NCBI GenBank assembly: GCA_035555675.1
Contig: DATMGH010000006.1
Coordinates: 29,357-93,356, forward strand
Length of the DNA: 64,000 bases
Origin: Solirubrobacter sp035555675
GTDB taxonomy: Bacteria; Actinomycetota; Thermoleophilia; Solirubrobacterales; Solirubrobacteraceae
Direction of reading: 5' to 3'
The notes below the pieces were generated by a model that saw only the letters and a program-made list of their open reading frames with translations, was not told the origin of the DNA and did no database searches. Below, in pieces: positions 43,261-52,875 of this stretch. Within the stretch, counting starts at the first letter, position 1; each line of letters begins with the position of its first letter. The translations under genes were made by a program, and so were the position numbers.

Positions 43261-46200
43261 GACACGCGCCAGACGGTGCAGGCCGGCCGCGTCCCCGTCA
43301 CGACGTCGCAGGAGAACGGCCTGCTCGGCCTGCAGCTCGCGCCCGACTTCGCGTTCAGCAAGTGGGTGTACCTGTTCTATTCGTAGCTGCCGGACAACAC
43401 GCTCACGCAGGTGATCTCGCGCTTCAAGGTCAACGGCGACACGCTCGACCTCAGCTCCGAGCAGAAGATCCTCACGTTCCAGCACCAGACGGACCAGTGC
43501 TGCCACTCGTCCGGCTCGCTGTACTTCGGCCCGGACGGCAGCCTCTACATCTCGACCGGCGACAACACGAACCCGTTCGACTCCGACGGCTACAACCCGA
43601 TCGACGAGCGCGCCGGCCGCGAGTACTGGGACGCGCAGCGCACGTCGGCCAACACGAACGACCTCAACGGCAAGATCCTCCGCATCAAGCCGATGGAGAT
43701 CCCGCTCGGCGCGCCCGGCCCGGGCACGACCTACACGATCCCCGCCGGCAACCTGTTCGCCGAGGGCACGGCGCAGACGCGCCCGGAGATCTTCGGCATG
43801 GGCTTCCGCAATCCGTTCCGCTTCACGGTCGACCAGACCACGGGCTGGGTCCTGAGCGCCGACTACGGCCCGGACGCCGGCACGACCAACGCCAACCGCG
43901 GCCCGCAGGGCTCCGTCGAGTACAACGTGCTCACGAAGTCGGGCAACTACGGCTGGCCCTACTGCATCCGCGACAACGTGCCGTACAACGACTACAACTT
44001 CGCGACCGCGACCAGCGGGGCGAAGTTCAACTGCGCGGCGCCGGTCAACGACTCCAAGAACAACACGGGCCTGACCAACCTGCCGCCCGCCCAGCCGGCG
44101 ACGGCGTGGATGGGCTTCAGCGACACCGACCCGCGCTTCCGGCCTGACCTGGGGACGGGCGGCGCGCCGATGGGCGGCCCGCGCTACCACTTCGACCCGT
44201 CGCTGGACAGCGACCGCAAGTTCCCGGCCTACTACGACAACAAGTGGTTCATCGCCGAGTGGAACAACGGCTGGATCAAGACCGCGAACCTGGCCTCCGA
44301 CGGCTCGATGACCAAGGTCGACCCGTTCGCGCTCGGCACCGGCTACAAGCGGCCGATGGACCTCGACTTCGGTCCGGACGGCGCGCTGTACGTGATCGAG
44401 TGGGGCTCCGGCTTCGGCGGCGACAACGCCGACTCGGGCGTCTACCGGATCGACTACGTCGCCGGCGACAAGGCGCCGGACGCGCACGCGGCCGCGTCGG
44501 TCACCAACGGGCTCGCGCCGCTGGCCGTGCAGTTCTCCAGCACGGGCTCCGCCGACCCCGAGGGCGGCCCGCTCACCTACGCGTGGGACTTCGACGGCGA
44601 CGGCAACGTCGACTCGACCGACCCGAACCCGGCGTACACGTACACCGCCAACGGCGCCTACACGGCGAAGCTGACGGTCAAGGACCAGACGGGCCTGACC
44701 GGCGTCGCCAACGTGCTGATCTCGGTCGGCAACCGCGCGCCGACGGTCACGATCGACACGCCGCTCAACGGCAAGCTGGCCTCGTTCACGGACAAGATCC
44801 CGTACAAGGTCACGATCACCGACCCCGAGGACGGGACGACCGGCGCGGGCATCTCCTGCGACGACGTCCAGGTCAAGATCTCGCTCGGCCACGACGAGCA
44901 CGCGCACGATCTGTCGAGCGCGACCGGCTGCGAGGGCACGCTGCAGACCGGGCTCACCGCCGGCCACGGGCCGGAGGCCAACACGTTCACGGTCATCAGC
45001 GTCGCTTACACCGACCGCGGCGGGCCGGGCGGCATCGTCCCGCTGACCGGCCGCGCCGAAGCGATCCTGCAGCCGAAGACCAAGCAGGCGGAGTTCTTCG
45101 CCTCCACCGGCCGCGTCGCCGGCAGCACCGCGGGCGGCGACCCGGGCGTGCAGGTCGAGACGACCATCGACACCGCGGGCGGCGGCTCGAACATCGGGTT
45201 CATCGAGGACGGCGACTACACGTCCTACAAGCCGTTCAACCTGACCGACATCACCGAGGCCCGCTTCCGCGTCGCCTCCGCCGGCCAGGGCGGCACGATC
45301 GAGCTGCGCTACGACTCGCCGACCGGCCCGCTGCTGGGCACCACCGAGATGATCATGCCGACCGGTGACTGGCAGACGTTCAAGACCGTGTCCGCGCCGC
45401 TCACGAACGTGCCCGCGGGCACGCACGAGCTATTCGTCATCACGCGCAACCCGTCGCAGACCGGCGGGCTGCTGAACATCAACTGGATGGAGTTCATCGG
45501 CAAGGGCGCCGCGGTCACCGCCGCGCCGGACGTCACCGCGACGGCCTCGACGCTGTCCGGCCCCGCGCCGTTGAAGGTCGACTTCACGGCGACGGCGACC
45601 GACGCCGACGGCGGCACGATCAGCTACGCGTGGGACTTCGGCGTGCCCGGCACCGACGCGGACACGTCCACGCAGGCGTCGCCGAGCTACACGTACGCCA
45701 ACCAGGGCGACTACAACGCCAAGCTGACCGTCACCGACGGGCAGGGCGGCGTGACCGAGCGGTCGTTCGCGATCAAGGTGACCGCGCCCGCGGGCTGCGG
45801 CACGTCCTACCGCGACGACTTCGACGGCACCGACCTCGGCGCCGGCTGGGAGGTCGTCCGCCGCAACCAGAACCTGGTCGTCTCGGACGGGACGCTGAAG
45901 ATCCCGACCGAGACCGGCGACGTCTACGGCAGCGCCAACGACGCCAAGAACATCGTCCTGCGCCAGGCGCCGTCCGGGCCCTGGACGATCACGACCAAGG
46001 TCAAGCACGCCGGCAACCGCCAGTACCACCAGGCGGGCCTGATCGTCTACGGCGACGACGACAACTACACGAAGTTCGACCGCCTGGCCGACAACCAGCC
46101 GACCGCGGGGGTGACCGAGCACTTCGAGTTCATCAACGAGGTCGCGGGCACGCCGCGCAACGAGTCGGCGGACGCCGGCCCGCAGCTCGCGGGCACCGGG

Positions 46201-48762
46201 TTCCCGTCCGACTTCTACATGAAGATCGAGTCCGACGGGACGCAGATCCGCGGCTACTACTCGGCCAACGGGACCGACTGGACGCTGACCGGCCGCCCGG
46301 CGGCGCTGCCCACGGGGAACGTCCGCGTCGGCGTGTTCGCGCTCAGCAACGCGGCGGCGACCACGGTCACGTCGGAGTTCGACTGGTTCACGCTGACGAC
46401 GCCCGGCGGCGGCAGCGGCGGCGCCGGCGACGAGTTCGACGGGACGAGCCTGGACAAGACGCGCTGGAACGGGATCGTGCGCGAGGACACCTCGCTCTAC
46501 ACGGTCGCCGACGGCGCACTGACGATGACGACGGTCAAGGCCGACGTGGATGGAGGGAACAAGAACTTCATCCTCCAGACCGCCGACCACACGTCGCCGG
46601 ACTACGTCCTGGAGACCAAGCTCTCCGCCTGGACGCTGTCCAACCAGTTCCAGCAGGCGGGCATCCTCGTCTGGGCGGACGATCAGAACTACGTCAAGTT
46701 CAACGCCATCTCCGACAACAACAACACGCGGATCAACCGCTCGGAGACCCGCTCCAAGGTCGCCGGGACGATCGTCAACCCGCAGCCGCAGGTCAACGTC
46801 CCCGCCGGCGTCACCGCGATCTGGCTGCGGTTGACCAAGTCCGGGACCAGCTACCAGGGCGAGATCTCCTACGACGGCACGGCCTGGACCAAGGTCGGCG
46901 ACCCGGTCACCAACGAGATGTCCGCGCCGCGCTTCGGCGTCTACACGGCCGGCGTGGACGGCTCCGGGCAGACCGCGACGTTCGACTACTTCAAGGTCAA
47001 CGGCTCGACCGGCTGCTCGGGCGGCACGACGAACACCAACCCGGTGATCACGTCCGCCACGGCGACGCCGACGGCGGGCTTCGCGCCGCTGCCGGTGTCG
47101 GTCTCGGCCAACGCCACCGACGCCGACGCCGACGCGCTCACGTACGCGTGGGACTTCGACGGCGACGGCAGCACGGACGCGACGGGCGCCACCGCGTCCA
47201 CCACGTTCACCACCGCGGGCACGAAGACCGTCAAGCTGACGGTCAGCGACGGCCGCGGCGGGTCCGCGACCCGGGACATCCCGGTGCAGGTGCTGGCCGC
47301 CGACAACCCGTCCGCGAAGCTGCGGGCGCTGGTGTTCTCCAAGACCGCGGGCTTCCGGCACGACTCGATCCCACAGGGGGTCGCGGCGCTCCAGAGCCTG
47401 GGGACGCAGAAGAACTGGCAGGTCGACGCGACCGAGGACGCGTCGCTGTTCACGGACGCGGTGCTGAGCCACTACGACGTGGCGATCTTCGTCTCCACGA
47501 CCGGCGACTTCCTCAACGACGCCCAGCAGGCGGCGTTCGAGCGGTTCATCCGCTCCGGCAAGGGCTACGTGGGCATCCACGCGTCCGCCGACGCCGAGTA
47601 CGACTGGCACTGGTACGGCAACCTGGTGGGCGCGTACTTCCGCAACCACCCCGCCGGGACGCCCACCGCGACGGTCGTCGTGGAGGACACGACGGACCCG
47701 TCCACGCAGGGTCTGCCGGCCCGCTGGAGCCGCGTGGACGAGTGGTACAACTACAAGAAGCCGGACAACTCCAGCGGTGACGACTACAGCCCGCGGAACA
47801 CGCCCGGCGTGCACGTCCTGTTGACGATGGACGAGTCCACCTACGCGGAGGACGACGGGTCCGACGGGGTCGACGACGACCATCCGATCTCGTGGTGCCA
47901 GCGCTACGACGGCGGGCGCTCGTGGTACACGGGCCTCGGGCACACGCAGTCGTCCTTCTCGGAGGCCGGCATCCTGTCGCACATCGGCGCGGGCGTCGAG
48001 ATCGCGGCGGGTGTGCTGCCGTCCGCGGCCTGCGGCGTCTCGCCGGCGGAGAACCACGCGCCGGTGATCACGGCCGCGACGGCGACGCCGCCGTCCGGGG
48101 TCGCGCCGCTGGCGGTCGCGTTCAGCGCGACGGCGACCGACGAGGACGGGGACGCGCTGACGTACGCGTGGGATCTCGACGGCGACGGGTCGTTCGAGAC
48201 CAGCGGGCAGAGCCCGTCCTTCACCTACACGGCGGCCGGGACGTACGCGGCGGTCGTGAAGGTGAGCGATCCGACGGGCGCGTCGGCGACGCGGACGGTC
48301 ACGGTGACCGTGTCGTCCGCGGGCGGTGGGAGTGACGTGGAGGTCGGCGTCAGCGGCACCGTGCCGGGCGTGCTGGCGCTCTCGTTCGCGGGCGGCAACG
48401 CCGGGCTGGGCACGTTCCAGCCGGGCGTCACGCGCGACTACACGGGCTCGCTGGCGGCGACCGTGACGTCGAGCGCGACGGCCGCGGCGCTGACGGTGCG
48501 TGACCCGAGCGCGGTCGGCACGGGTCACCTGGTCAACGGCGTCGTGGTGATGCCGCAGGCGCTGCAGGTCCGGGCCGACAGCGGCGCGTTCGCGCCGCTG
48601 TCGGAGACGGGGGCGGCGCTGACGCTGACCGCCTGGAACGAGCCGGTGGGCGCGCGGCCGGTGGCGGTCGAGTTCAAGCAGCCGGTCGCGGCGGCGGACT
48701 CGCTGCGCGTCGGCGGCTACTCGAAGACGCTGGTCTTCACGCTCTCGGCGACGACGCCGTAG
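43261..48762 (+). pseudogene. PQQ-type sugar dehydrogenase/PKD/CBM6/ThuA giant secreted protein, 5'-truncated
   Basis: The frame begins inside a PQQ-dependent glucose/sorbosone dehydrogenase beta-propeller (VPVTTSQENGLLGLQLAPDF), hits TAG at 43384, then is open for 1783 codons from GTG 43411. Domains (numbered from 43411): propeller 1-345 (YFGPDGSLYISTGDNTNPFD); PKD ~354-443; CBM6-like ~576-700; PKD ~704-792; two concanavalin-like DUF1349-type domains ~795-995 and ~1005-1200; PKD ~1206-1298; ThuA ~1302-1540 (HYDVAIFVSTTGDF, GKGYVGIHASADAEYDWHWY); PKD ~1548-1636; C-terminal beta domain to 1783. The IS removed the promoter, signal peptide and first blades. It would have acted outside the cell on sugars. 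Confidence 0.85.
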
Positions 48763-48768
48763 GTCGCG

Positions 48769-48802
48769 GGCTCCGGCCGGTGCGCTGTCACCGGCCGGAG
48801 CC
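48769..48802. terminator. Perfect 14-bp bidirectional hairpin
   Basis: GGCTCCGGCCGGTG / CACCGGCCGGAGCC, loop CGCTGT, between the convergent giant gene and the PPOX gene. It includes the stop codon and last codons of the minus gene. The strongest palindrome noticed in the window. Confidence 0.8.
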
Positions 48803-49168
48803 GCGCTCCACGAACGCCATGTGGATCGTCGGCGTCCGCATGAGCTTGTGCGAGAACGGGATCAGGACGCCGTGCAGGATCGGGTACTTGCTCCGCAGGG
48901 CGCGCGCGGCGGTGGCGGCCTCCTCGCCCTCCAGGATCCGCCCGCGGACTTCGATCGCGGGGCCGGTCGGGCGGCCGCGGACCGTGCTCGGGGTGATCTC
49001 GGCGTCGGGGGTGCGGCGGACGCGCTTCCACTTCCAGGCCTTGCCGTAGGTGCGGATGTAGGCCCGGTCGCCGTCGATCGCGATGTGCACGGGGGTGCCG
49101 ACGGGCGTCCCGTCGCGCTTGTAGGTGGTGAGGAGGACGTTGCGCTGTCGGGTGAGCGTTTCGAGCAT
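48788..49168 (-). CDS. PPOX-class F420-dependent oxidoreductase-like protein
   Basis: A 126-residue split-barrel protein: MLETLTRQRNVLLTTYKRDG, TPVGTPVHIAIDGDRAYIRT, KAWKWKRVRRTPDAEITPST, GEEAATAARALRSKYP. This is the pyridoxamine-5'-phosphate-oxidase-like fold with the WKxKRxRxxP cofactor-loop pattern of actinobacterial F420/FMN-binding small proteins. It would bind a deazaflavin or flavin in the cytoplasm; the substrate is unknown. The ribosome site before ATG 49166-49168 is close and weak. A methyltransferase gene lies 38 bases upstream on the same strand. Confidence 0.82.
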   Translation of the reverse strand: MLETLTRQRNVLLTTYKRDGTPVGTPVHIAIDGDRAYIRTYGKAWKWKRVRRTPDAEITPSTVRGRPTGPAIEVRGRILEGEEAATAARALRSKYPILHGVLIPFSHKLMRTPTIHMAFVERGSGR

Positions 49169-49206
49169 GGTCCCTACGACGAGACACGCCCGGCGCGCGT
49201 GACACG

Positions 49207-49830
49207 TCAGCGGCGGCGCAGGAGGTCCGCGCGCATGGGGACCGTGAAGTCGCCGGGGGTGAAGGCGCGGCGCAGGGCGGCCTCGAGGCGTGTGAAGCGG
49301 GCGGTCCGCTCGGGATCCGCGGCGAGCACGCGGCGCTTGAACTCGTCGAAGCTGTCGATCGCGAACGTGACGTCGTAGTGGGTGGTCGCTTCGGGCTCGA
49401 AGTGGGTCTGCGCGGCGAGCGCGCGCTGGGCGTTCGCGCGGACCGCCGTCTCGTCGTCGACGGGGCGCATGAGCTCGAAGAAGTCGCCGTGGGGGAGGGG
49501 CTCGGCGATCCACACGTGCTCGCGGACGACGCGCGCGAGCTCGGGGAACGCGGCGCGCGGGTCCGGGACGTGGTGCAGGCTGAGCATCAGCGTCGCGATG
49601 TCGACCGAGGCGTCCTCCAGCGGGAGCGCCTCGGCGGTGCCTCGCAGGTAGCAGCCGTCAAGGTCGGCGGCGCGGGCGTGGGCGACCGCGTCGGCGGAGA
49701 CCTCGATCCCGATGGCGTCGGCTCCTGCCGCGCGCAGCCGGCGTACGAACGCCCCGTCGCCGCAGCCCACGTCGACGATCGTCTTGCCGCGCAGGTCGAG
49801 TGCGGCGGCGAGCTGCTCGAAGTCGCTCAC
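49207..49830 (-). CDS. SAM-dependent methyltransferase
   Basis: A 207-residue class I methyltransferase: motif I IVDVGCGDGAFVRRLRAAGA, acidic loop IGIEVSADAVAHARA, LPLEDASVDIATLMLSLHHV (motif IV with post-Asp strand), and EPLPHGDFFELMRPVDD. The layout fits the Methyltransf_11/UbiE-like group. GTG 49828-49830 was chosen; TAGCCT lies seven bases upstream and no Shine-Dalgarno is present, so it may be leaderless. The substrate is unknown. Confidence 0.82.
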   Translation of the reverse strand: MSDFEQLAAALDLRGKTIVDVGCGDGAFVRRLRAAGADAIGIEVSADAVAHARAADLDGCYLRGTAEALPLEDASVDIATLMLSLHHVPDPRAAFPELARVVREHVWIAEPLPHGDFFELMRPVDDETAVRANAQRALAAQTHFEPEATTHYDVTFAIDSFDEFKRRVLAADPERTARFTRLEAALRRAFTPGDFTVPMRADLLRRR

Positions 49831-49940
49831 GTGGTTCAGGCTACGCGGGCTCGGGCGCCGCGCGACGCCCCGGGGGCGCAGGTCGGGGGGTGTGTCCGGA
49901 AACTCGCCTGACAGGCGACCCAGCGGCCACACCCCCGGGG

Positions 49941-50804
49941 TCAAGGTCTCAGGGCGTCGACGGCGGCGCGGAGGTCACGCGCCGGGACGCGGCCCGCGAG
50001 CTCGCCGTCGTGGGTGACGAGCGCGGCGTCGGCCGCGAGGGCGCGGGCGCCCGGGGCGACGGTGACGCCGAACGGCCGCGGCTCGGCGGCGAGCGCGGGC
50101 GACGCGGCGGGGTCGAAGCACGCGATCGCGCCGCGCAGCCCGCGGACGGCGTCGAGCCAGCCGTCGGCGGCCCCGGCGATGTGCAGGGCGACGTCGGCGC
50201 GGTAGAACCGCGCGGTGCCGAGCACGGGCGCGAGCGCCCGGGCGTACGCGCGCGGATCGTCCGGCGGCGCCTGCGCGTCCTCGACGAGCCAAATGAGCCC
50301 CGCGCCGGCCTCGGCCAACGCCCGCACGGCGCCGAGCGCACGCTTGGCGGCCGCGGCGACGGCGTCGGTGGCGCGGTCGGCCGCGGTGAGCCGCGCGGCG
50401 AGCATGGGGCCGGTGACGCTCGCGGCGACCGTGACGCGTGCGTCGAGCTCGGCGCGCACGCGCGCGACCGCGTCGAGCAGCACGCCCGCGAGATCGCCGC
50501 CCGGCGTCGCGGCGCCGCCGCCCGGGCCCGGGGCGCCGGTGAGCGTCGCGGCGCCGCGACCCGCGCTCGCGTCGCCGCCCGTCTGGCCGGGCCGCACCGC
50601 CGGCGGGTACGTGGACCAGTCCAGCGCGGCGCCGAGGTCCCAGCGGCTCGCGAACTCGACCGTCGCCACGTCCACCCCGAGCGAGCGCGCGAGGTCGCGG
50701 ACGGAGCCGGCGAGCTTCGTCGCGTCCGACAGCACGTCACGCGGGGCGAGGCCGGACACCTCGCCCCCGAGCGCGGCGATCAGCGGTGCGATGCGCGGCG
50801 CCAT
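49941..50804 (-). CDS. URO-D/MetE-like TIM-barrel protein in ketone carboxylase operon
   Basis: A 287-residue protein. DLARSLGVDVATVEFASRWD, VTVAASVTGPMLAARLTAAD, AGAGLIWLVEDAQAPPDDPR and FYRADVALHIAG follow the strand-helix order and motifs (VTGP, EDxQ) of the uroporphyrinogen-decarboxylase/methionine-synthase-like barrel. It is shorter than true HemE (~340), and the Zn-binding CxH of MetE-type enzymes is not seen. The ATG directly follows the HyuB stop (TAG-ATG), so it is the last operon gene. Its role in the pathway is unknown: cofactor handling, methyl transfer or decarboxylation are all possible. Confidence 0.6.
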   Translation of the reverse strand: MAPRIAPLIAALGGEVSGLAPRDVLSDATKLAGSVRDLARSLGVDVATVEFASRWDLGAALDWSTYPPAVRPGQTGGDASAGRGAATLTGAPGPGGGAATPGGDLAGVLLDAVARVRAELDARVTVAASVTGPMLAARLTAADRATDAVAAAAKRALGAVRALAEAGAGLIWLVEDAQAPPDDPRAYARALAPVLGTARFYRADVALHIAGAADGWLDAVRGLRGAIACFDPAASPALAAEPRPFGVTVAPGARALAADAALVTHDGELAGRVPARDLRAAVDALRP

Positions 50805-52871
50805 CTACATCCGCATGACCGGCTGGACGACCTCGCCCTCCGGCCACGACCCGAACGCGAACAGGATCTCCTCCGGCGGCTGCTTCGAGGACCACGCGTC
50901 CGCGAACTCGTCCCAGGAGACGCCGCGCGCCGCCCGCTCCTCCCGCGCGGCGGAGCGCAGCGCCGCCGTCTCGTCCAGCAGCGGCTCACCGACCGGCGAG
51001 TCCGGATCGATCGCGACCCGGTACACCTGCGCGACCGTCCAGGGCGACACGATCCCCTCGAACAGGTCCTGGGCGACGACCGACGGATCGGCCTCGAGCG
51101 GGTCGCCGTAGCCCGCGCCGCCCGCGCTGAACCCGAACGTCGCCACGTCGCCCTCGCTGTACGGTCGCGCCGAACGCCCCATGAACTCGACCTCCCACGC
51201 GCCCTCGATCCCCTGGTCGGCGATCAGCGCCCGGAAGTCGAGATCCGCCGGCCCGGAGCCGGACTGCAGCCGCGCGACCAGGTCCGCGCCGCGCACGGCG
51301 ATCCCCGGACAGGTCGCCGGCGCGTAGCCCCCGAAGAGCGGCTGCGCCGTCTGCATCTTCGAGTTGTCCGCGATCGCCATGAAGAACAGCATCGGCGTCT
51401 GGTGCGCGACCCACAGCTGCACGGTCCCGGCCCCGCCGCGGTGCTTGCCGGCGCCCGCGCTGTCGGACCAGTGCTGGGAGATCGGCACCAGCAGCGGGAA
51501 CTCGTTCTCCATCAGCTCGACGTCCGGCGCGCGCCCGAACGGGCACCACGGGAACCCGAACGCGTTGATCCCCGCGCTGCGCGGCCGCCCGCCCATCCCC
51601 TCGCTGTTGATCGAGTAGGCGATCATGTCCGCGAACGGCAGCCCCCACTGCGAGAGCCCGGCGATCACCATCGCGTTGCCGGCGTTCGACGCCGACGCGG
51701 CGACGCGGTCCCAGGTGTCGCCCGACGAGAAGATCAGCTTCGCGAACGCGCCCGCGCACGCGCTCATGACCACCGCGCCGATCATCACCGAGCACGACGT
51801 GGCCGCCCGGTCGTCGGGGTTCAGCACCGTCCCGCGCGGGATCTCGAAGTGCAGCGGCGCGAACGTGGCCGAGGAGATCGGCAGGTCGAAGAACAGGTAC
51901 GAGTACACGTAGTTCGCGACGTGCCCGACCACCGACTGCACGTGCGCGTGATAGGAGGACATGTTCTCCGGCGACGTGCCGGTGAAGTCGAGCGTCAGCT
52001 CGTCGCCCCGCTTGCGCACGGTCAACGCGACCCGCACCAGCCCCGGCTGCGCGCCCACCAGGTCGGAGAAGTTCACCGACCGGTAGGACCCGTCCAGCCA
52101 GGACGAGATCCGCCGCCGCGCGCCCTGCTCGGCCACCTCCAGCATCCGCCGCATCACGCCGACCAGGAAGTCGCGCCCCTCCTTCTCGACGACCTCCAGC
52201 ACCCGCGTGCGCACGCGGTCGGCCGCGGTCGAGCGCGCCTTCAGGTCGGTCACGATCATCTGCGGCGCCCGCAGGCCGAACGCGTTGAACACCTCGAGCC
52301 AGTCGTTGCGCAGCTCATGGTTCTCGCCGATCTTGACCGGCGGCATGTTCATGCCCTCGTGGAACCGCGACGTCGCCGACACCGGCATGCCGCCCGGCTC
52401 GATCGCGCCCGTCTCGGTCGTGTGGTTCGCCGCGCCCGCCCAGGCCACCAGCTCGCCGTCGGCGAAGATCGGCAGCACGACCACCTGGTCCGGGTTGTGG
52501 ATGCCGCCGTAGAGCGCGTCGTTGGCGTAGAAGATGTCGCCGTCCCGGATCCCCGGGTTGGTGCTGTAGTGCTGCAGGATGTACTTGATGACGATCGGCT
52601 GGATGATCGCGTGCAGGTACGTCCCCGCAGCGGCGTTGACCAGGTCGCCGTCCGCGGTGAACAGCGCGATCATCACGTCGCCCGCGATCCCCATCGAGGA
52701 TCGCGACGAGCGCTGGAAGACCTCCAGCGCCTCGTCGAGGATGTCGTTGGTGCGCTGGAAGCCCACCTCGTAGTCGCCGGGCTTCAGCGCTCGCGCGGCG
52801 GCCTCGTCGGAAGCGCGCACGGGCGCGAGCCGGATCATGTCGAGCTTCTGGTCCGGAGTCGGAATCGGCAT
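50805..52871 (-). CDS. Ketone carboxylase beta subunit (HyuB/hydantoinase B family)
   Basis: A 688-residue HyuB-family protein: start DMIRLAPVRASDEAAARALK, RSSRSSMGIAGDVMIALFTA, HNPDQVVVLPIFADGELVAW, TGAIEPGGMPVSATSRFHEG, and glycine-rich end AGGAGYGDPLEADP. HyuB-family subunits carry the second half-reaction; in acetone and acetophenone carboxylases this subunit group is where the ketone enolate meets the activated carboxyl group. It starts five bases after the HyuA stop. The context with a zinc-type gamma gene and CoA ligase makes a ketone carboxylase more likely than a hydantoinase or oxoprolinase. Confidence 0.82.
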   Translation of the reverse strand: MPIPTPDQKLDMIRLAPVRASDEAAARALKPGDYEVGFQRTNDILDEALEVFQRSSRSSMGIAGDVMIALFTADGDLVNAAAGTYLHAIIQPIVIKYILQHYSTNPGIRDGDIFYANDALYGGIHNPDQVVVLPIFADGELVAWAGAANHTTETGAIEPGGMPVSATSRFHEGMNMPPVKIGENHELRNDWLEVFNAFGLRAPQMIVTDLKARSTAADRVRTRVLEVVEKEGRDFLVGVMRRMLEVAEQGARRRISSWLDGSYRSVNFSDLVGAQPGLVRVALTVRKRGDELTLDFTGTSPENMSSYHAHVQSVVGHVANYVYSYLFFDLPISSATFAPLHFEIPRGTVLNPDDRAATSCSVMIGAVVMSACAGAFAKLIFSSGDTWDRVAASASNAGNAMVIAGLSQWGLPFADMIAYSINSEGMGGRPRSAGINAFGFPWCPFGRAPDVELMENEFPLLVPISQHWSDSAGAGKHRGGAGTVQLWVAHQTPMLFFMAIADNSKMQTAQPLFGGYAPATCPGIAVRGADLVARLQSGSGPADLDFRALIADQGIEGAWEVEFMGRSARPYSEGDVATFGFSAGGAGYGDPLEADPSVVAQDLFEGIVSPWTVAQVYRVAIDPDSPVGEPLLDETAALRSAAREERAARGVSWDEFADAWSSKQPPEEILFAFGSWPEGEVVQPVMRM

Positions 52872-52875
52872 CGCT

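Noticed and set aside
43258..48528. Long minus-strand frames opposite the ThuA/PKD gene
   Set aside because: Val/Gly/Arg-rich shadow frames; the + strand carries consistent domains throughout.
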